Below are positions 35,189 through 44,204 of a DNA stretch of 64,000 nucleotides, one piece after another. The stretch spans positions 675,449-739,448 of the forward strand of contig CAWKOH010000002.1 of NCBI GenBank assembly GCA_963851245.1, in the 5' to 3' direction. Under the pieces are notes generated by a model that had not been told where the DNA came from, searched no databases, and saw only the letters and a list, made by a program, of their open reading frames with translations. Within the stretch, counting starts at the first letter, position 1. Every line of letters starts with the position of its first letter. The translations under genes were made by a program, and so were the position numbers. Origin of the DNA: CAWKOH01 sp963851245. Its GTDB lineage: Bacteria > Actinomycetota > Acidimicrobiia > Acidimicrobiales > Palsa-688.

Positions 35189-37595
35189 GTGACGACCGGT
35201 CCCCTTTCACCTGAGTTGCTCCGCAGGATGGACGCCTACTGGCGGGCCGCCAACTATCTGTCGGTGGGCCAGTTGTATCTCTACGACAATCCGCTGCTGA
35301 AGAAGCCGTTGGAGTTGGCGCAGGTGAAGCCGCTGGTGGTCGGCCACTGGGGCACGACGCCGGGCCAGAACTTCATCTACCTGCATCTGAACCGGGTGAT
35401 CAAGGACCACGACCTGGACATGTTCTACATTGCCGGGCCCGGCCATGGCGGCCCGGCGCTGGTGGCCAACACCTACCTGGAAGGCACCTACAGCGAGATC
35501 TACCCGGACGTCAGCCAGGACGAGGCCGGGCTCAAGCGGTTGTTCAGGCAGTTCTCGTTTCCGGGTGGGATCTCCAGTCATGTGGCCCCGACGACGCCGG
35601 GTTCGATCCACGAAGGCGGCGAGCTGGGGTATTCGCTCAGTCACGCCTTCGGCGCCGCGTTCGACAATCCGGATCTGATCGTGGCCTGCGTGATCGGCGA
35701 CGGCGAAGCCGAGACCGGCCCGCTGGCGACCGCCTGGCAGTCCAACAAGTTCCTCAGACCCGGTCACCGACGGGGCGGTGCTGCCGATTCTGCATCTCAA
35801 CGGCTACAAGATCAGCAACCCGACGGTGCTGGCCCGCATCGAGCCCGAGGAGCTGGAGCAGTACCTGCGCGGTTGCGGTTGGACGCCGCGCTTTGTTGAG
35901 GGCGACGAGCCCGAGTACATGCACCAGCTCATGGCGGACGCCTTGGATGAGTCAATCGCCGACATCCGGCGGTTCCAGGACAACGCCCGCAACCATGGCG
36001 ACACTGCCCGGCCGCGCTGGCCGATGATCGTGCTGCGCTCACCCAAGGGGTGGACTGGCCCGAAGGTCGTCGACGGCGTGGCCATCGAGGGCACGTTCCG
36101 ATCCCACCAGGTGCCGCTCCTGGTGGACTCCGAGCATCCCGATCACGTGGCGCTGCTGGAGAGCTGGATGCGCAGTTACCGGCCCGAGGAGCTGTTCGAC
36201 GTCGACGGACGACTACTTTCCGAGCTGGCCGAGCTGGCGCCCGACGGCGACCGGCGGATGGGCGCTAACCCCCACACCAACGGAGGTGGTTTGCTGCGTG
36301 ACCTGCGGATGCCCGACTTCCGCGATCACGCCCTGGACGTGCCTTCCCCCGGTGCGGTCTTCGGGCAGGACACCCTAGTCCTGGGCGAGTTCCTCCGTGA
36401 CGTGGTCACATTCAACGAGGACCGCCGGCACTTTCGGATCTTCGGTCCCGACGAGACGCTGTCGAACCTTCTCGGCGCGGTCTTCGAGACCACCAGCCGT
36501 CAATGGGACGCCCGAACCGAAGCACACGACGAGTTCCTGGCGCCCGAGGGACGGGTCCTGGACTCGATGCTGAGCGAGCACCAGTGCGAAGGCTGGCTGG
36601 AGGGCTACCTGCTCACTGGGCGCCACGGGCTGTTCAACTGTTATGAGGCGTTCATCCATATCGTCGACTCGATGTTCAACCAGCACGCCAAGTGGTTGAA
36701 GGTGACCTCGCAGCTGCCGTGGCGGCGGGAGATCGCCTCGCTGAACTACCTGCTGGCTTCGCATGTCTGGCAGCAGGATCACAACGGGTTCACCCACCAG
36801 GACCCCGGCTTTTTGGACCACGTCGTCAACAAGAAGGCCGACATCGTGCGGGTCTACCTGCCTCCTGACGCCAACTGCCTGCTGTCGGTGGTCGATCACT
36901 GCCTGCGCAGCCGGAACTACGTCAACGTCGTCGTCGCCGGGAAACACCCACTGCCGCAGTGGCTGAACATGGATGCCGCGGTGCTGCACTGCAGCGAGGG
37001 GATCGGGGTGTGGGAGTGGGCCAGCAACGACCAGGGCGCCGAGCCCGACGTGGTGATGGCGTGCTGTGGTGACACGCCGACGCTGGAGGTCCTGGCGGCC
37101 ACGTCGATCCTCCGCCAGCATCTGCCTGAGCTGAAGGTGAGGGTGGTAAACGTCGTCGACTTGATGAAACTGCAACCCGCCGCGGAGCACCCGCACGGGC
37201 TGTCCGACACCGACTACGACTCGATATTCACCACCGACAAGCACATCGTCTTCGCTTTCCATGGCTACCCGTGGCTGATCCACCGCCTCACCTACCGGCG
37301 GGCGAACCAGAACCTGCATGTCCGCGGCTACAAGGAGGAGGGCACGATCACCACGACGTTCGATCTGCGGGTGCAGAACGAAATCGACCGTTTCCACCTC
37401 GTGGTGGATGTGATCGACCGGCTCCCGCAGCTGGGCGCCCGCGGGAGCTCGTTAGAGCAGAAGATGCGCGACAAGCTCGTAGAACACCGCGGCTATATCG
37501 ACGCCCACGGCCAGGACTTGCCCGAGATCCGGGACTGGCAGTGGCCGACCGCGAACAGTCCCGCAGAGACGTCTGCCGCCTCGAGAGGGGCGTGA
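35189..37595 (+). CDS. xfp: phosphoketolase, one frameshift
   Basis: About 802 residues. MDAYWRAANYLSVGQLYLYDNPLL, VVGHWGTTPGQNFIYLHLNR, YIAGPGHGGPALVANTYLEGTYSEIYP and GDGEAETGPLATAWQSNKFL are hallmark phosphoketolase sequences (thiamine diphosphate site). The break near 35757-35763 is repaired by CG to FLRPAVTDGAVLPILHLNGYKISNPT. It splits xylulose-5-phosphate or fructose-6-phosphate into acetyl phosphate plus an aldose phosphate. Its stop overlaps an alternative GTG of the next gene, so it is in the same transcript as the ATPase. Confidence 0.93.
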
Positions 37596-37597
37596 GG

Positions 37598-40156
37598 ATG
37601 AATCGATCAGCGGCCAAGCTGAAAGACCAGCAACACAACACCACCGACAAGGACGAGGGCACACCGGAGGCCAGGGCCCGCGACCAGAAGCCGGGCTCGA
37701 AGCCGGATGGGAAGGACGATCTGCAGACCCTCCCCTTGGCGGAGGTGAAGGAGCGGTTGGGATTCTCACCGGACGGGCTGACCCAGCCCGAGGCGGCCAG
37801 CCGGTTGGCCCGGTACGGGCCGAACGAGATCGAAGAGAAGAAGGCCAACCCTCTGCTGAAGCTGCTCACCTACTTCTGGGGTCCTATCCCGTGGATGATC
37901 GAAGCGGCGGTGATCCTCTCGGCGGTGCTCGGACACTGGGCCGACTTCGCCATCATTCTCGTTCTGCTTATGGCCAACGCCGGGGTCGGGTTCTGGGAGG
38001 AGCGCCAGGCGGGCAAAGCCATCGACGCGCTGAAGGCCCAGCTGGCGGTCAAGGCCCGGGTGTGCCGCGACGGGAAGTGGATCACCCCGCCGTCGCGTGA
38101 GCTGGTACCGGGCGACGTCATCCGCCTCCGCCTGGGCGACATCGTGCCGGCCGATGCGCGTCTGCTGGAGGGCGACCCGGTCGAGGTGGATCAATCGGCG
38201 CTGACCGGCGAATCGCTGCCGGCCAGCCGCGGTCCCGGCGAGGCGGTGTTCTCCGCTTCGATCATCCGCCAAGGTGAGATCGGCGGCCTGGTCTATGCCA
38301 CCGGCGCGAACACCTACTTCGGCAAGACCGCGGATTTGGTCCAAGAAGCACAAACTGTCAGCCATTTTCAGCGGGCCGTGCTGAAGATAGGAACCTTCCT
38401 GATCGGGCTCGCGGCTGCGTTAGTAACGGTGATCGTGGTCGTGTCGATCGTTCGCGGCGACCCGTTCTTCACCACGTTACAGTTCGCCCTGGTGCTGACC
38501 GTGGCCGCCATTCCCGTGGCCATGCCGACGGTGTTGTCGGTGACCATGGCCGTCGGGGCGCGTCTGCTGGCCACGAAGAAGGCCATCGTGAGCCGGTTGG
38601 TGGCTATCGAGGAGTTGGCCGGCGTGGACGTGCTCTGCACGGACAAGACCGGCACCCTGACCCAGAACAAGCTCACCCTGGGCGAACCTTTCGCCGTGAA
38701 CGATGTCACCAGCGCACAAGTCATCGTCAACGCAGCGTTGGCGTCGCGCGCCGACGATGCCGACGCCATCGACCTGGCCGTGCTGGGCGGCCTGGAGAGC
38801 GATCAGGCTTTGCAGGGTAATCAGGTGGTCCACTTCGAGCCGTTCGACGCCGTCCGCAAATGCACCGAGGCGACCGTCGCAGCTGCCGACGGAACCTCGT
38901 TCAAGGTGACCAAGGGCGCACCGCAGGTGATCCTCGGAGTGTCAGCCAACGCAGAACAGGTGACACGAGACGTCGATAAGGCGGTCAACGAGTTCGCGGT
39001 GAGGGGCTTCCGCTCGTTGGGTGTGGCTCGGGCCGAGGGAGACGGGCCATGGCAGTTTCTCGGCGTGCTGCCGCTGTTCGACCCGCCGCGCCAAGACGCC
39101 AAGACCACCATCGCTACCGCGCGCCAGATGGGCGTGGACGTCAAGATGGTCACCGGTGACGCCCTGGCCATCGCCCAAGAAACCGCCAAGACACTCGGCA
39201 TGGGCACAGACATTCTCGATGCCTCCGGCCTCGGCGACGTCAAGCACCAAGAGACAGCAGCGAAGGCTGAGTCCATCGAGAACGCCGACGGGTTCGCCCA
39301 AGTGTTCCCCGAACACAAGTTCCATATCGTGGACGTCCTGCAAAAGCGGGGGCATATCGTCGGCATGACCGGTGACGGGGTCAACGACGCCCCGGCACTG
39401 AAGAAGGCTGACTGCGGCATCGCCGTCTCCGACGCCACCGACGCGGCACGCGCCGCCGCTTCCATCGTGCTGACCACAGCCGGGCTGTCTGTGATCATCG
39501 ACGCCATCAAAGAGAGCCGGAGAATCTTCCAGCGGATGACCAGCTACGCCATCTACCGCATAGCCGAGACGCTCCGTGTGCTGGTGTTCGTCACCCTCGT
39601 GATCTTGATCTTCAACTTCTTCCCCGTGACCGCGATACAGATCGTGATCCTGGCGTTGCTCAACGACGGAGCAATCCTGTCCATCGCCTACGACAACGTC
39701 CGCTACAACGAGCGACCCGAGGCCTGGAACATGCGCCTCGTGCTCGGAATAGCCACGGTCCTCGGTGTCGTCGGCCCCATCGCCGCGTTCGGTCTGTTCT
39801 ACCTCGGCGACAAAGTCTTCCACCTCGACCACCCGCAGCTTCAGACCCTCATGTACCTGACGCTCTCGGTCGCCGGGCATCTGACGATCTTCCTGGCCCG
39901 CACACGCGGCCCGTTCTGGTCGATTCGCCCCGCTCGGGTCCTCCTACTCGCCGTGCTCGGCACTCAGGCACTGGCAACCCTTATCGCGGTGTTGGGCATA
40001 TTCATGACCCCCCTCCCCTGGGGTTATGCAGCCCTCGTATGGGGCTACGCGCTGGTGTGGTTCCTCGTAACCGACCGAGTGAAACTGCTCGCCTACCGGA
40101 TCCTCGATCCGGTGAGCACCATCGCCGCGGTGCCTACCGGCATGGCACAGGTCTGA
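37598..40156 (+). CDS. P-type H+-translocating ATPase (plasma-membrane type)
   Basis: 852 residues, no frame break. P-type signatures: ALTGESLPAS, CTDKTGTLTQNKLT with the phosphorylated Asp, KGAPQVIL (nucleotide site), MVTGDALAIAQE, and MTGDGVNDAPALKKADCGIAV. Helix sequence AIPVAMPTVLSVTMAVGARLL and the overall length fit the type III plasma-membrane proton pump. Would expel H+ using ATP, balancing the alkali and ATP made by the arginine deiminase pathway just upstream. ATG 37598 follows a GAGAGGGG site; the N-terminal 60 residues are charged and disordered. Confidence 0.88.
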   Translation: MNRSAAKLKDQQHNTTDKDEGTPEARARDQKPGSKPDGKDDLQTLPLAEVKERLGFSPDGLTQPEAASRLARYGPNEIEEKKANPLLKLLTYFWGPIPWMIEAAVILSAVLGHWADFAIILVLLMANAGVGFWEERQAGKAIDALKAQLAVKARVCRDGKWITPPSRELVPGDVIRLRLGDIVPADARLLEGDPVEVDQSALTGESLPASRGPGEAVFSASIIRQGEIGGLVYATGANTYFGKTADLVQEAQTVSHFQRAVLKIGTFLIGLAAALVTVIVVVSIVRGDPFFTTLQFALVLTVAAIPVAMPTVLSVTMAVGARLLATKKAIVSRLVAIEELAGVDVLCTDKTGTLTQNKLTLGEPFAVNDVTSAQVIVNAALASRADDADAIDLAVLGGLESDQALQGNQVVHFEPFDAVRKCTEATVAAADGTSFKVTKGAPQVILGVSANAEQVTRDVDKAVNEFAVRGFRSLGVARAEGDGPWQFLGVLPLFDPPRQDAKTTIATARQMGVDVKMVTGDALAIAQETAKTLGMGTDILDASGLGDVKHQETAAKAESIENADGFAQVFPEHKFHIVDVLQKRGHIVGMTGDGVNDAPALKKADCGIAVSDATDAARAAASIVLTTAGLSVIIDAIKESRRIFQRMTSYAIYRIAETLRVLVFVTLVILIFNFFPVTAIQIVILALLNDGAILSIAYDNVRYNERPEAWNMRLVLGIATVLGVVGPIAAFGLFYLGDKVFHLDHPQLQTLMYLTLSVAGHLTIFLARTRGPFWSIRPARVLLLAVLGTQALATLIAVLGIFMTPLPWGYAALVWGYALVWFLVTDRVKLLAYRILDPVSTIAAVPTGMAQV

Positions 40157-40842
40157 AGCCGCCGCCGCAGCCACTCTTCGCTGACGCCTCACCGCCTGGG
40201 TGGTCATCGAACCCGTTCTCGAAAACCACGGCAGCGCGCACCCCTACCCGCCTGGCAGTTGGGGCCCCAGGCAGGCCGACACGCTCATCGCCTCCTACGG
40301 CCACTGGCACAACCCCGGCCCCGGCCCGACGCCACGAGGGTGACCTCATCCCCTCGATATGGAGGCAACGGTGGAACTTGACCACGCCGACACCCGTGCA
40401 AGTGACCGTCGTCTGAGTGCCGGTCGAGTGAGGGTTGCGGGTCTCGACGGCCAGGACGCTTGTCGATCAGAAGACAGTCGAATGCCGGGGTATACGCAAT
40501 GCCAGGACTTCTGCCTCTGGCAGGTATGGAGCCACCTCGGACACAATCAGCATAAAGGGGTGGTTCAACCGTGCCGGCGCCCAAGCTTGGCTCTGCGGCC
40601 GGCGGAGCCGGCCGGAAGGCTCATCACCGTTCCGGTGGCCGAGCAGGCCAAGCCGCGCAAAGGTTGACATTGTCCAGCTAGGAAGTGTGGCCCAAGCCGT
40701 CGAGGCGGCGACCGTAACCGCCTGAACATGCGCCCCGTGCCCCCGACGAGAGCGGAAACACCCGTTCCGACTCCGCATCGCCAACGGCGGGGGGCGGGCG
40801 ATCGGCGGTGAAGACCGGCGGCGGCCGATAGCATCGGTCGGG
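40157..40842. other. 686-base region without a convincing gene
   Basis: Several short open frames on both strands overlap each other without family-like sequence; the longest on the plus strand is 40359-40667. No repeats or hairpins stood out. Probably a promoter region plus decayed sequence before the PRC-barrel genes. Confidence 0.4.
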
Positions 40843-40965
40843 ATGGGCGCGATTGGCTGGCTGGTCCTGGTGCTCATCGTGCTCGTGGTGGTCGCTGTGC
40901 TGTTGGTCATCTTTCGCCGGTGGCGGCGGGGCGGGGGCGTGATCGCCACGAAGGGCAAGCGATGA
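40843..40965 (+). CDS. single-pass membrane peptide
   Basis: 40 residues: a short N-terminus, the helix WLVLVLIVLVVVAVLLVIF, then RRWRRGGGVIATKGKR. Its TGA overlaps the ATG of the first PRC-barrel gene, so it is translated with it. Positive-inside rule places the C-terminus in the cytoplasm, where it could anchor the PRC-barrel proteins (inference). Confidence 0.65.
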   Translation: MGAIGWLVLVLIVLVVVAVLLVIFRRWRRGGGVIATKGKR

Positions 40966-41522
40966 GACTTCTCGTGACTGCCTCGCAGATCCGGGGACTC
41001 CCAGTGGTAACGGTCCGGGGTGGGGAGGATGTAGCCGAGGTCCGCGACGTGATTTATAGTCCCGAAGCAGGACGCCTGGTCGGCCTGACCCTCAACAAGC
41101 GTGGCTTCTTGGCCGGGCGGAGTCGGGAGGTCCTTGCGGTCGAGGCCATCCATGCCATCGGCGAGCACGCGGTGATGGTGCTGGACGACTCCAGCCTCGT
41201 CGCTCCCGAGGATGCGTCGGACGATGTGGGCCATCCTGCTACCGAGCGAAACGTGCTGGGTAACGACGTGTTGACCGAAGGAGGAGCGAGTCTCGGTACC
41301 GTCGCCGACTTGGTCCTGCTGGTAGGCAGCAGCGGCGAGGTGGTCGGCTACCAGATCGACAAGGCCGGAGGCGGGCGGGGTTACATTCCGCTGCCGGCGC
41401 AACTTTCCGTCTCCGGGGTGGCGCTCGTCGTCCCTAATATCACCGAGGAGTTCGTGCAGGACGATCTGGTCGGCCTCGGGGCATCGGTGGACGAGTTCCG
41501 GGACCGATTGGGGCTGACGTGA
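40962..41522 (+). CDS. PRC-barrel domain protein (two barrels)
   Basis: 186 residues. Two PRC-barrel-like halves: SQIRGLPVVTVRGGEDVAEVRDVIYSPEAGRLVGLTL near the start and NDVLTEGGASLGTVADLVLLVGSSGEVVGYQI later, a beta-barrel fold found in ribosome and photosynthesis assembly factors and in stress proteins. The C-terminus is helical (EEFVQDDLVGLGASVDEFRDRLG). Start overlaps the stop of the 40-residue membrane peptide and its stop overlaps the next gene. Confidence 0.75.
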   Translation: MRLLVTASQIRGLPVVTVRGGEDVAEVRDVIYSPEAGRLVGLTLNKRGFLAGRSREVLAVEAIHAIGEHAVMVLDDSSLVAPEDASDDVGHPATERNVLGNDVLTEGGASLGTVADLVLLVGSSGEVVGYQIDKAGGGRGYIPLPAQLSVSGVALVVPNITEEFVQDDLVGLGASVDEFRDRLGLT

Positions 41523-41974
41523 GCGAATCGTTCCGGGGCTCCATCGGACGCAAGGTGATCAGCCGAGCGTCTGCCAAGCACTTGGGCCAAGTGGCCCACC
41601 TTCTTGTCGACGCCCAGCAGAGGAGAGTCGCCGCCGTCGTCATCGGGCACGGTAAGAAGGTCCAGTTGGTGGAATGGACGCACTTGAGCGGATTCGGCCC
41701 TGACGCCGTGATGGTCGCCGACGAGAACAGCCTTCGGCCCCCGCGAGATGACCGGGAGCGAACCGCAACTGAGGGCAAGCTCGAACTCCTCGGCAAGCGA
41801 GCGCTCAGCGAACTGGGCAACGAGCTGGGCGAAGTCGATGACGTCACCTTCGACACCGACAGTGGAGCGTTGCAGGACCTGCTCATCGGCGATCGGCGGC
41901 TCCCGGCCGGGGCCCTGCTGGGCAGCGGCTCATACGCCGTAGTGCTCGACGACGACCAGTCGCCCGCAGACTGA
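41519..41974 (+). CDS. PRC-barrel domain protein
   Basis: 151 residues from GTG 41519, overlapping the previous stop (GTGA). Barrel halves: SIGRKVISRASAKHLGQVAHLLVDAQQRRVAAVVIG and LGKRALSELGNELGEVDDVTFDTDSGALQDLLIG. A paralogue of its neighbour with the first segment of each half conserved. Together with the tiny membrane protein it makes a three-gene coupled unit. Exact role unknown. Confidence 0.72.
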   Translation: MSESFRGSIGRKVISRASAKHLGQVAHLLVDAQQRRVAAVVIGHGKKVQLVEWTHLSGFGPDAVMVADENSLRPPRDDRERTATEGKLELLGKRALSELGNELGEVDDVTFDTDSGALQDLLIGDRRLPAGALLGSGSYAVVLDDDQSPAD

Positions 41975-42694
41975 GCACCACGGTTGCATGGAAGAGCGGT
42001 TGTTCTTTAGCGGCGTCGACGGGTCCGGAAAGTGCCTTTGACCTGCGGCCGAGTGTCGGCGAAGGCCCCGGGGTAACACTGAGAGTCCCATCCACCCCTA
42101 GTACGTTTCGGCCGATCCGTCGAAGAACATAGTTTCACTCGCGCCCACTCGAGGGTGAGTACGCCGAATAAGGCACTTCGTGTCGTTCCATTCTCGTACT
42201 GGGTGCCGCTTCGAGACGTTGGCTACGGAGACGAAGGGAGACGATTGGGCACCTGCGGTGAACCCATTGGCCGGTCGCGACGGTGTAGTTCGTGTCGTCG
42301 CGCACACGCTGGAAGATTTGGCGGGTGATCTGATGCGTGAAGGAAAAGCGAGGCAGCGTCTTCGGCTGCTTCTGACCGTCCCGAACCGGTACTGCGGCTT
42401 CCAGCCGCACCGGCCTGTTGACCTGTTAAGGGCGTGGGCGTCGAGCCTTGGAGACCATGACTGACACGCCTTAAGGGGCGCAAGGGTGTTGGGGCCACCG
42501 GGGGTGCATACTGATCATTGCCTGTGTCGTCAGGATTTGCTCCCGGACCCTGACGAATCTCTTCGACGCCACGGCCCGCCCGCCCGCATGCCGCGGAGCC
42601 GGTGCCCAGACAGAGTCGAGGATGCTATGACGCCACACGGACTGCACGGATCGTCTTCGAACCGGGATCGTCTCTGGGGTCGCGCGGTGGCCGG
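41975..42694. other. intergenic region with direct-repeat copy 2
   Basis: 720 bases separating the PRC-barrel genes from the kinase. Contains the direct repeat 42136-42199. An open frame on the plus strand (42180-42464) begins inside the repeat and includes TLEDLAGDLMREGKARQRLRLLL, which looks partly protein-like, but I cannot place it. Confidence 0.4.
42136..42199 (+). repeat. direct repeat, copy 2 (pairs with 25215-25278)
   Basis: Same orientation and about 78% identical to copy 1 over 64 bases; shared exact core AATAAGGCACTTCGTGT. In both copies the plus-strand frame encodes a similar PNKALRV peptide, so the repeats could be the starts of two related, now lost genes, or mobile-element ends. 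Confidence 0.7.
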
Positions 42695-44119
42695 GTGACG
42701 GCTGACCCCACCGTCGGCCACATCGACAACCCGGGCACGGACCGCGAGCCGGTAGACGAGATTGTGGCATCGGCGCTGGTGGAGGCGGCGCCCGACGGGA
42801 TGGTGATGGTAGACGAGCAGGGGCTAATCGTGCTGGTCAACCGTCAGCTCGAGAAGTTGTTCGGATACGGGCGAGTTGACCTGGTGGGGCAGCCGGTTGA
42901 GGTTCTCCTTCCCGAGGCTCTGCGCCAGGGGCATCGGGCGCATCGGACCAGGTTCGGGGCAGAGCCGCGGACGCGGGCCATGGGCGCCGGGTTGCGGCTG
43001 TCGGGTCGCCGGGCGGACGGGGCCGAGTTCCCGGTCGAGATCAGTTTGAGCCCGTTAGGCACCGATGCCGGTCTGCGGGTCATCGCCGCGGTGCGCGACA
43101 TCACAGCGCGGGTTGCGGCCGAGACCGAGGCGGCACACGTCCGCAGCGTCTTGGACGGCACCGGCGATGCGGTCTTGATGTTCGACCGGGACACTCTTCA
43201 GTTCACCTATGTCAACCAGGGGGCGATCGCCCAGCTGGGTTACAGCCGCGACGAGCTGCTGTCGATGGGCCCGCTGCACATTAAACCGACGTTCAACGAA
43301 ACGGAGTTCCGGGCGCTCATCGCCAGTGTCTCGCCGGGCCAGTCGCACAGCTACGTGACGGTCCACCGCCGCAAGGACGGATCGGACATTCCCGTCGAAG
43401 CGGTCCTGCAATATCCGGCCGATGACCACGGGGGTGCCTCGGAATGGATGGTGTCGATCGCCCGCGATCTGACTTTGCGGTTGGAGATGGAAGAGCGGGC
43501 CCTGGCCGCCGAACGAGACTTGGCGCTGCTCGAAGACCGGGAGCGCATCGCCCGGGACCTTCACGATCGGGTGATCCAGCGGCTCTTCGCCGCCGGTCTG
43601 GGCATCGAAGGAATGCGTAAACGGGCCGGCGACCCCGCTCTCTCGGAGCGTCTCGAGCGTGTCGTCGAGGAGCTCGATGAGACCATCCGCGAGCTTCGAT
43701 CCTCGATCTTCCAGTTGACTCTCACCTCCTCCACCGACTCCCGGCGAGCCATGATCTTCGCCGTGTGCAGCGCGGAGCGGCCCGCCTTGGGATTCGACCC
43801 GCGCCTACGCTTCGATGGGCCCGTCGAGACCATCAGCGACGAATCCGGCGACCATCTTCTGGCCGTGCTGCGCGAGGCGTTGTCGAATGTTGCCCACCAC
43901 GCCCAAGCCAGCGCGGTGCAGGTGACAGTCGCGGTCGCCGGGGATCTGGTCTTGCGGGTCGAGGATGACGGTATCGGCCTTCCCTCCGATGCCGAAAAGG
44001 GCACGGGCAACGGGTTGGCCAACATGGCGGCCAGGGCCGCCAAGCTGGGCGGCGCCTGCGAGATCACCACCGCTAGCCCCTCGGGGACCGTCCTCGAATG
44101 GCGCGTCCCGCAGCCCTGA
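42695..44119 (+). CDS. cytoplasmic PAS-PAS sensor histidine kinase (DevS-like output)
   Basis: 474 residues from GTG 42695. Two PAS domains (PDGMVMVDEQGLIVLVNRQLEKLFGYG and GDAVLMFDRDTLQFTYVNQGAIAQLGYSRDEL), then the HisKA_3 box ERIARDLHDRVIQRLFAAGLGIEGM with phospho-acceptor His, and an ATPase domain (AVLREALSNVAHHAQAS N-box, VEDDGIGLPSDAEKGTGNGLANMAARA). Lacks membrane helices and the GAF heme domains of DevS. No response regulator is adjacent, so its partner must be elsewhere. It likely tunes the flanking ATPase and PRC genes. Confidence 0.88.
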   Translation: MTADPTVGHIDNPGTDREPVDEIVASALVEAAPDGMVMVDEQGLIVLVNRQLEKLFGYGRVDLVGQPVEVLLPEALRQGHRAHRTRFGAEPRTRAMGAGLRLSGRRADGAEFPVEISLSPLGTDAGLRVIAAVRDITARVAAETEAAHVRSVLDGTGDAVLMFDRDTLQFTYVNQGAIAQLGYSRDELLSMGPLHIKPTFNETEFRALIASVSPGQSHSYVTVHRRKDGSDIPVEAVLQYPADDHGGASEWMVSIARDLTLRLEMEERALAAERDLALLEDRERIARDLHDRVIQRLFAAGLGIEGMRKRAGDPALSERLERVVEELDETIRELRSSIFQLTLTSSTDSRRAMIFAVCSAERPALGFDPRLRFDGPVETISDESGDHLLAVLREALSNVAHHAQASAVQVTVAVAGDLVLRVEDDGIGLPSDAEKGTGNGLANMAARAAKLGGACEITTASPSGTVLEWRVPQP

Positions 44120-44204
44120 CAGCGTCGCGCGTCGACCCCGCAGTGCTGGACGACAGAAGCAGCCGGCGCATTCGGGTCGGGGCAGCGTGTACGCGTCGGC
44201 CTGC

